From positions 90,006-154,005 of the forward strand of contig NZ_JABWGO010000016.1 of NCBI RefSeq assembly GCF_013363995.1: a stretch of DNA of 64,000 nucleotides. The letters run 5' to 3'. The translations under genes were made by a program, and so were the position numbers. The DNA comes from Nonomuraea rhodomycinica. GTDB taxonomy: Bacteria; Actinomycetota; Actinomycetes; Streptosporangiales; Streptosporangiaceae. Position 1 is the stretch's first letter. Every line of letters begins with the position of its first letter. The notes under the pieces were generated by a model. The model was not told the origin of the DNA. It searched no databases and saw only the letters and a list, made by a program, of their open reading frames with translations. Of the stretch, positions 58,754 through 64,000 are shown piece after piece.

Positions 58754-60151
58754 GTGTCCCGGCGCCGACCGTCGAAAGGGGGAGCGGTTTCTCGCCGAGA
58801 GAGGCCGCGCATCAGTGTGAGCGATCTTCCGCGCCGCGCCGTCACGCGCTCCGCCAAGCTGGCCACCCTTCCTCTGGGGTTCGCCGGCCGCGCCGCCCTT
58901 GGACTCGGCAAGCGGATCGGCGGCAAGCCGGCCGAGACGGTCGCCCTGGAGATCCAGCAACGGACGGCCGAGCAGATCTTCAAGGTGCTCGGCGAACTCA
59001 AGGGCGGAGCGATGAAGGTGGGACAGGCTCTGTCCATCTTCGAGGCCGCCCTGCCCCAGGAGATCGCGGGCCCCTACCGTGCCACCCTGACCCGGTTGCA
59101 GGAGGCGGCGCCCCCGCTGCCCGCGGCCACCGTTCACAAGGTGCTGGCCGAGCAGCTCGGCGACGACTGGCGCGACCACTTCATCTCGTTCGACGACAAG
59201 CCCACGGCCGCCGCGTCGATCGGCCAGGTTCACCGGGCTGTCTGGCACGACGGCCGGGAGGCCGCCGTCAAGATCCAGTACCCGGGGGCGGGCAAGGCGC
59301 TGCTCGGTGACTTCGCCCAGCTCGCCCGGCTCGGCAAGCTGTTCGGGGTCATGCTGCCGGGCCTGGACATCAAGGCCGTGCTGGCGGAGCTGCGCGAGCG
59401 CATCGCCGAGGAGCTGGACTACCTCCGCGAGGCGGAGGCGCAGCACGCCTTCGCCCTGGAGTTCATGGACGACCCCGACTTCCACGTCCCCGATGTGATC
59501 GCCGCCAACGAGATGGTGCTCGTCAGCGAGTGGATGGAGGGCACGCCGCTGTCCCGGATCATCGCCGAGGGCACCAAGGAGGAGCGCGACCGGATGGGGC
59601 TGCTGTTCGTCCGCTTTCTCTTCTCCTCGCCGTCGCGCGTCGGCATGCTCCACGCCGACCCGCATCCGGGCAACTTCCGCATGCTGCCGAACGGCAAGCT
59701 GGGCATTCTCGACTTCGGCGCCGTCAACCGGCTGCCGGACGGCTACCCGAAGGCGTTCGGCCAATTGACCCGGATCTTCAACCAGGGCGACATGCAGACC
59801 GTGGTCGACGGTCTGAGGGAAGAGGGCTTCATCCGCCCGGAGATAGAGGTGGACCCGGACGCGTTGCGCGCGTTCCTCGCCCCGTACGTCGAGCCCACGG
59901 CGGTGGAGGAGTTCACGTTCAGCCGGGAATGGCTCCAGGCGCAGGCCGCCACCGCCACCGACCTGCGCCCGACGAACGTGGTGCGTCAGCTCAACCTTCC
60001 GGTGTCGTACGTCCTCATCCACCGTGTCCACGCGGCCGGTGTCGGCGTCTTGTGCCAGCTCAACACGACGGCCCGGTTTCGCGACGAGGTCATCCGCTGG
60101 GTCCCCGGCTTCGCGGACGACCCGAACGACGAGGCCCTCGCCATCGGCTGA
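58754..60151 (+). CDS. ABC1/AarF/UbiB-family atypical kinase (Rv3197-like)
   Basis: 465 residues from GTG at 58754. The family-specific KxGQ motif is in ELKGGAMKVGQALSIFEAALP, AASIGQVHRAVW replaces the P-loop, VKIQYPG holds the ATP-binding Lys, and LHADPHPGNFRMLPNGKLGILDFGAVNRL gives the catalytic and metal residues. UbiB-like kinases act on lipid or quinone metabolism at membranes. Mycobacterial Rv3197 is near whiB7 and its product has been linked to macrolide resistance; here it is 16 kb away within the same block. An AT-rich stretch at 58690-58728, inside the end of the preceding gene, could hold an internal promoter. Confidence 0.94.
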   Translation: MSRRRPSKGGAVSRRERPRISVSDLPRRAVTRSAKLATLPLGFAGRAALGLGKRIGGKPAETVALEIQQRTAEQIFKVLGELKGGAMKVGQALSIFEAALPQEIAGPYRATLTRLQEAAPPLPAATVHKVLAEQLGDDWRDHFISFDDKPTAAASIGQVHRAVWHDGREAAVKIQYPGAGKALLGDFAQLARLGKLFGVMLPGLDIKAVLAELRERIAEELDYLREAEAQHAFALEFMDDPDFHVPDVIAANEMVLVSEWMEGTPLSRIIAEGTKEERDRMGLLFVRFLFSSPSRVGMLHADPHPGNFRMLPNGKLGILDFGAVNRLPDGYPKAFGQLTRIFNQGDMQTVVDGLREEGFIRPEIEVDPDALRAFLAPYVEPTAVEEFTFSREWLQAQAATATDLRPTNVVRQLNLPVSYVLIHRVHAAGVGVLCQLNTTARFRDEVIRWVPGFADDPNDEALAIG

Positions 60152-60273
60152 CCCGACGCCCGCGTGCGGGGTCGCCGAATCTGCCCGGACCCCGGGTCCT
60201 GACGCCCGGCAGACCGACGCCGCTCGTACAGCGTGGGAACCACCGAGCTCAGCGGGAAGCTTCGCCGAACACC

Positions 60274-60849
60274 TCACACCGCCCGAAAAGTCAGTAGATA
60301 GCGCCAGAACAACAGCCGCCTGATCCGCGCCCCGGGCAGCAGCGTCGCGGCCTCCCCCTTGACTTCCGCCAAGGTCATGCTCGGCGCAGCCACCGGCGCG
60401 TCGACCTCCGGAGCGGGACGTCCGATCAACGCGAGCCGCATCGCGGCGTTGGCGGGGATGGCCAGCAGGTCGAACAGGTAATCCGAAGGAGCGCTCGCCC
60501 GGTAGCACCCCAGCACGGCCAGCACCCCGCCGGGCGCCAGCGCCGCCCTCAACGTGCGTACGGTGTCGAACGGCACATGGTGCAGGCTCGCCAGGCACGA
60601 GATGTAGTCGTAGCGGCCGGGTTCCAGCTCCATGGTCGTGATGTCGCCGTGGATGTAACGGATGCCTTGCCCCGTCGCGGCGTCGATGACGGCCTTGTCG
60701 GGATCGACCGCCTCCACGTCCAGCCCTCGGGCCGCGAGCGTCCGCGCGAATCGCCCCGTTCCGCACCCCACGTCGAGCGCCCGGCGGGCTCCGGGAGGAA
60801 TCTGCCTGGTCAGCAAGGAGTGGTAGTGATCATTGTGGTTGAAGGCCAT
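60274..60849 (-). CDS. Class I SAM-dependent methyltransferase
   Basis: 191 residues. Motif I is RALDVGCGTGRFARTLAARGLDVEAVDPD, followed by YIHGDITTMELEPGRYDYISCLASLHHVPFD and LRAALAPGGVLAVLGCYRA. It begins MAFNHNDHYHSLLTRQIPPGA, a common opening of small UbiE/Methyltransf_11-type enzymes. The substrate is unknown. It lies convergent to the ABC1 kinase gene. Confidence 0.92.
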   Translation of the reverse strand: MAFNHNDHYHSLLTRQIPPGARRALDVGCGTGRFARTLAARGLDVEAVDPDKAVIDAATGQGIRYIHGDITTMELEPGRYDYISCLASLHHVPFDTVRTLRAALAPGGVLAVLGCYRASAPSDYLFDLLAIPANAAMRLALIGRPAPEVDAPVAAPSMTLAEVKGEAATLLPGARIRRLLFWRYLLTFRAV

Positions 60850-61271
60850 CCGAAGATTGTCCAGGCTTCGCGTCGCGCTGGGGCGTTCTCGCGATGAAGG
60901 GATGAGCGGCGAAGCCCTTCACAGGTGACCGGCGTGCCGCCCGACTGCGCGAGTTGCCCCTGGTGCGTGAGCTGCGAGCAAGGTGAGCCCCGAACCATGC
61001 GACCGGTGCGCGGAGCCGAACGTGCCACCTGTCCGTGAGGTGCAGACGTACCTGCGAGGTGAAGACCTGCGTGCGGGGTGAAGGCGCGGAGAAGTCGGCG
61101 CCCGCGTGCGACACCCTCGTCATGGACGTGGCGCCTGCTGGACGGCATTCTCCATCCAGAGCCGTCCAGATCCTGCGCCTTCGGGCTGTACCTTCGGGCT
61201 TGCTCCGCCGTCGGCGGCATGTCCTCGGAATGGGGTTGAGCTGCTTCAGCACTACCTGATTACATGATTAC
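60850..61271. other. 422-bp region without a supported gene
   Basis: Between the divergent methyltransferase and globin genes. Frames in it show no coding character. Words of the type GCGAGGTGAAG and GTGAGGTGCAG recur at 61036-61080, and an AT-rich tail (61250-61271) directly precedes the globin start and is the likely promoter. Confidence 0.45.
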
Positions 61272-61739
61272 GTGACAGATGAGACAGTGCCGACCCTCTT
61301 CGAGTGGGCGGGCGGAACGGAGGCGCTGGAGCGCCTCACGGAAGCTTTCTACGCGCAAGTCGTGAAGGACGATCTGGTCGGCCCGCTGTTCCGGCACATG
61401 GATCCTGAGCACCCCCGCTATGTCGCGATGTGGCTGGCGGAGGTGTTCGGCGGTCCCGACCGCTACACGAAGGAGCGCGGCGGTTATCCCCACATGCTGT
61501 CCATGCACCTGGGCAAGGCGATCACCGAACCACAGCGGCGCCGCTGGGTGAGCCTGCTCATGGACGCCGCCGACGAGGTGGGCTTGCCGGACGATCCCGA
61601 GTTCAGGGCGGCGTTCGCCGGCTACATCGAATGGGGAACCAGGTTGGCCCTGCACAACTCCCAGCCGGACGCCGAACCGATGAAGAGCGCACCGGTGCCG
61701 CGATGGGGCTGGGGCGTCGCGCCGCCGTACCAGCCCTGA
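61272..61739 (+). CDS. Group II truncated haemoglobin
   Basis: 155 residues from GTG. TLFEWAGGTEALERLTEAFYAQVVKDDLVGPLF, YVAMWLAEVFGGPDRYTKERGGYPHMLSMHLGKAITEPQRRRWVSLLMDAADEVGLP give the 2-on-2 globin with proximal His in MLSMHLG and Trp of group II in RRRWVSLL. The C-terminus ends WGWGVAPPYQP as in actinobacterial members. Likely roles are oxygen or NO chemistry. No ribosome site is seen. Confidence 0.93.
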   Translation: MTDETVPTLFEWAGGTEALERLTEAFYAQVVKDDLVGPLFRHMDPEHPRYVAMWLAEVFGGPDRYTKERGGYPHMLSMHLGKAITEPQRRRWVSLLMDAADEVGLPDDPEFRAAFAGYIEWGTRLALHNSQPDAEPMKSAPVPRWGWGVAPPYQP

Positions 61740-61760
61740 GAGACCGACGAGGTCGAAGGT

Positions 61761-62003
61761 TCAGCCCACCCCGCCCCGATCGTCTTCCTCGAAGTACGAT
61801 CGGGGCTCTTCCAGCAGGTCCACGTGCGCGTCGGACTCACGCGGGTCCTCCTCGTGGACCCAACGCGAGATGCCGCGCGCGACCTCGTCATCGATCTCCG
61901 CGATGCGATGCCGCTCCGGGAACCTGTCGCGATACATGGCGACCCACGATTCCTGTACGTCGTCGCCCATGTCATGGCTGATTTCGTAGAGTTGCTCGCT
62001 CAT
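61761..62003 (-). CDS. Small acidic protein of unknown function
   Basis: 80 residues from the ATG at 62003 (MSEQLYEISHDMGDDVQESW). Strongly acidic, helical, no Cys or membrane segment. Its C-terminal codons coincide with an 11-bp hairpin (61773-61783 with 61796-61806) that could terminate the convergent globin transcript. It starts 5 nt after the stop of the small membrane protein gene 62009-62197, so they form one unit. No family recognised. Confidence 0.6.
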   Translation of the reverse strand: MSEQLYEISHDMGDDVQESWVAMYRDRFPERHRIAEIDDEVARGISRWVHEEDPRESDAHVDLLEEPRSYFEEDDRGGVG

Positions 62004-62008
62004 GGCAC

Positions 62009-62197
62009 TCACGCTCTGATGATCATTGTGGCGGCCCTTTGGACGGCCCAACCGGTGAGGAGCAGGCCGAAGATCGTCTCCCCGGCGCGCATCCAGAGGG
62101 CGGATTGGGCGTCCGCGTAAATCACTACGCCAACCCACATTAGGCCGAATATCCCCACAAAGGCGACTGCCGCCCAATTCAACCCTCGCTGCCACAT
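62009..62197 (-). CDS. Small two-helix membrane protein
   Basis: 62 residues with two hydrophobic helices (LNWAAVAFVGIFGLMWVGVVIYA and ETIFGLLLTGWAVQRAATMII) joined by a short polar loop. No family recognised. Probably cotranscribed with the acidic protein downstream. Confidence 0.6.
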   Translation of the reverse strand: MWQRGLNWAAVAFVGIFGLMWVGVVIYADAQSALWMRAGETIFGLLLTGWAVQRAATMIIRA

Positions 62198-63163
62198 ACG
62201 CGCAGTCTGACAGCACTAGCACCAAGGGTGGGTATGTGCGAAGTCGTCATCCAGTCACCCCGCGAGGGCGCCTCACACAGCTTCCGCCGTTGGTCACGGC
62301 GGGCTGAGCGCCCCCTCCGGATGTGAACGGCGTGACGGGGCACGCATCCTGGACGCCCGGCGGGGGCGAGTTCCGTTGCCGATCTGGTGCCGCAGCCCGG
62401 AAGGACTGAGACGCCATAGCCTCGCGACGGCCAGGCCCGTCCAGGACAAGCACTGCCTGCCGCAACCGAGCAGCGTAGACGGGGGGATGCGCGCAACCGC
62501 TCAGCAGGTGACAACCGATGGCGTTGACCGTGCAGCGCAGGCGGGCGCCCACTCAAGAGCTAAGTCGAGGCCCCGGCCGGTCACCGGCGCCTTGCGGAAG
62601 CTCAGAACTCTTCACGGGAGCTCGGGCACTTCGCGGACGCAGCTGGCGAACCGGGCACGGAGTCCCTATGGCCGTCCATGACAGGCCGGGACGTAGCGCA
62701 CACATGAGTGCTGTTGCCGGGCGAGCGCAGAGACGGCGGCAGCCGGTCGCGAGGGGCGGGCCGTGGGTGGACCTGGAGGTGTTCGGGACCGGGCTGGAGC
62801 GGTTCGAGCGAGCATTCGGCGATGCGCTGAACGCGCTCGTGCGGGTGGCCGGTCAGACAGGAACGATGGCCGATCAGAGCGCAGCGGCGGCCGGGCGGAC
62901 GGGATGGTGGTTGGTCGGCACGACGCCGAGAGTCCGTCAATGGTCCGAGGTGCCGGCCCAGCCGATCAGGCGGAGTAAATGGTCCGTCAGACGCGAGCCC
63001 AGCCGATCAGAAGGAGTCGATGGCCCTTCAGACGGCAGTACGGCCGGTCAGCGTGAGTCGATGTCCGTCAGGCGACAGTACGGCTGGTCAGCAGGGGTCG
63101 ATGGTCTGCGGCAGCTGCTGCCGGTCGGCGGGAAGTCCGTGACCGGTCGGTGGGAGAGGCTGC
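62198..63163. other. 966-bp region without a supported gene
   Basis: Open frames exist on the plus strand but show poor codon-position bias and no conserved motif. A stretch near 62760-62880 (reading WVDLEVFGTGLERFERAFGD in one frame) looks more gene-like and may be a decayed gene. A degenerate repeat array occupies 62959-63111. Confidence 0.5.
62959..63111. repeat. Degenerate tandem repeat, about 41 nt per unit, 3.7 copies
   Basis: Units start at 62959, 63000, 63044 and 63084. Shared words are GATCAG or GGTCAG, GAGTCGATGG, CCGTCAG and CAGTACGG. The copies have diverged by several substitutions and small length changes. No coding role is supported. Confidence 0.6.
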
Positions 63164-63565
63164 TCAGTGGGACAGCCGTCGGCCGGTGCCGACGCACCGG
63201 CGCAGGCGCATGCCCTGGGGGCGCTGCCGCTGACCGTTCTGCTCCAGGCAGGCGAGCAACGCCTCGGCCGCCCGCGCGTCGGACAGGATGCGCTGCACCG
63301 CCTCGCCCTCCTCGGGGAGCTGGCCGTGCTCGGCGAGCTCGTGCTTGAGGAAGACCAACGGATCGGGCGAACCGACCGTGTCGGCCGCCACGGTGGCGCG
63401 CGCCGCGGTGAGGAGACGCAGGTAGTACGTCCGCAGGATGGCCTCACGCATGCGGACGTGCTCCAGGTCGTCGATCAGAGTCCGGGCGACCCGCAGCAGG
63501 TCGCCGCCGTGGGTCGCCTCGTCGGCGAGGAAGGCGCGGATGTCATCGAACTCCGAGCGGGTCAT
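63164..63565 (-). CDS. Hypothetical helical cytoplasmic protein
   Basis: 133 residues from the ATG at 63565 with GGAGGTG at ideal spacing, which strongly supports translation. MTRSEFDDIRAFLADEATHGGDLLRVARTL, then DLEHVRMREAILRTYYLRLLTAARATVAADTVGSPDPLVFLKHELAEHG, is mostly alpha-helical. The Cys-containing C-terminus is basic. I do not recognise a family. Confidence 0.7.
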   Translation of the reverse strand: MTRSEFDDIRAFLADEATHGGDLLRVARTLIDDLEHVRMREAILRTYYLRLLTAARATVAADTVGSPDPLVFLKHELAEHGQLPEEGEAVQRILSDARAAEALLACLEQNGQRQRPQGMRLRRCVGTGRRLSH

Positions 63566-63870
63566 GGGGGACACCTCCGAGGGTGCAGAGTGCTCGTGAG
63601 TACTTCGTACCGTCACGCGATTGCGAATGGGTTGACGTCGGCTTGCCGCGCGACCAAGCCGGCCCGTCATCCGAACAGGTGAGGTCATGCCGAGGTTTGA
63701 GTGACCTGAGGGGAGGGAAGGACCATGTGATTACCCGAGTGGCGCGAAGCAGGCGCTCGGGGCTGCTAGAGTTGTCCGCGCAGGGCGGCCAGGGGCTCGA
63801 GAGAGCCTCGGAGATGCCCGGCAACTCCCCTCATCTTCTGGCTCGGTCCGGACGATTCGCATGTGTCTGG
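63566..63870. other. 305-bp region without a supported gene
   Basis: Upstream of the divergent hypothetical gene. One plus-strand ORF (63583-63882) lacks a ribosome site and protein-like composition. Moderately AT-rich at 63590-63625, a likely promoter area for the minus-strand gene. Confidence 0.4.
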
Positions 63871-64000
63871 ATCGGCTGGTAAGTTAGAGGGGTTGCCCCG
63901 GAGACGGGGTGCGGTCGGAATTCCGAAAGCGCCGAATTTGACAGAGAATACGGTCGCTGAAAGAATAAAGACACAACGAACGAAACGAAACGAAAAGCGC
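63871..64000 (+). promoter_or_regulatory. Possible promoter/leader of a stable RNA operon beyond the right edge
   Basis: TGGTAAGTT (extended -10, 63878-63886) is followed by a small CCCCG-GAGA-CGGGG hairpin, then a clearly AT-richer, ORF-free stretch with a TTGACA (63938-63943) and repeated ACGAAACG words to the edge. Such multi-promoter, A-rich leaders precede rRNA operons in actinomycetes, but the RNA itself is outside the window. Confidence 0.35.

Noticed and set aside
62959..63111. Possible CRISPR array
   Set aside because: Units are contiguous, degenerate and lack unique spacers; no cas gene in the window.
62518..63348. Plus-strand ORF of 276 codons
   Set aside because: Arg/Gly/Ser-rich product without motif, running through a degenerate repeat array and antisense to the supported gene 63164-63565. 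At most a decayed gene.
63583..63882. Plus-strand ORF of 99 codons near the right edge
   Set aside because: No ribosome site, unlikely composition, and it overlaps the putative promoter region.

Overview
The window is very GC-rich (about 70 percent by eye), uses many GTG starts, overlaps genes at stop/start junctions and carries actinobacterial marker genes: WhiB7, mycoredoxin, the AdnA/AdnB resection pair, UvrD2 with a Cys4 finger, mycosin-like proteases and a two-domain MoeZ. It is chromosomal DNA of a high-GC filamentous actinomycete. A Streptosporangiaceae-type organism such as Nonomuraea is my guess, not something the sequence proves. No phage, plasmid, IS element or CRISPR was found.

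Positions 1-10300 are mixed genes: the N-terminal part of a membrane redoxin, Ku, two paralogous small secreted Gly/His/Asn-rich proteins, an alpha/beta hydrolase, moeZ, then a tandemly duplicated two-gene module (membrane-anchored Cys protein plus mycosin-like subtilase), a small unknown protein and an alkyltransferase-like protein. Positions 10400-18000 hold a TagF-type teichoic acid polymerase with a strong terminator, a scar where a VOC gene and an ArsR gene are both truncated, a VOC protein, a WYL regulator, a DUF574 methyltransferase, a GNAT acetyltransferase and a TetR regulator. Positions 18000-24150 hold a CtpI-like P-type ATPase of 1671 residues, whose N-terminal half is a degenerate second ATPase head, followed by a 49-residue amphipathic peptide behind a perfect 10-bp inverted repeat.

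From about 24270 to 60150 the window follows the mycobacterial Rv3193c-Rv3202c neighbourhood: adnA-adnB, nudC, mycoredoxin, uvrD2, whiB7, a UPF0182 protein, a PDZ/S16 protease, a DUF2342 protein and an ABC1 kinase. Into this block, between adnB and nudC, four genes have been inserted: ATP-grasp ligase, two IucA/IucC synthetases and a PLP decarboxylase. Their order matches the vibrioferrin genes pvsA-B-D-E without the exporter pvsC, and a near-consensus IdeR/DmdR1 iron box lies in front of them. The inference is an iron-repressed carboxylate siderophore pathway, and this is the most interesting system here. whiB7 has a full attenuator arrangement: AT-rich box, promoter, 86-codon upstream ORF and intrinsic terminator. 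Two initiator tRNA genes form separate units, each with its own promoter and terminator.

The last part (50-64 kb) has moaE, an SDR protein, a Nudix hydrolase, an EEP-type phosphatase/nuclease, a YgjP-like metalloprotease, an enoyl-CoA hydratase, a ThiF-like protein with a long disordered insert next to the ABC1 kinase, a methyltransferase, a truncated haemoglobin and small unknown proteins. The right edge looks like the promoter/leader of a stable RNA operon, but that call is weak.
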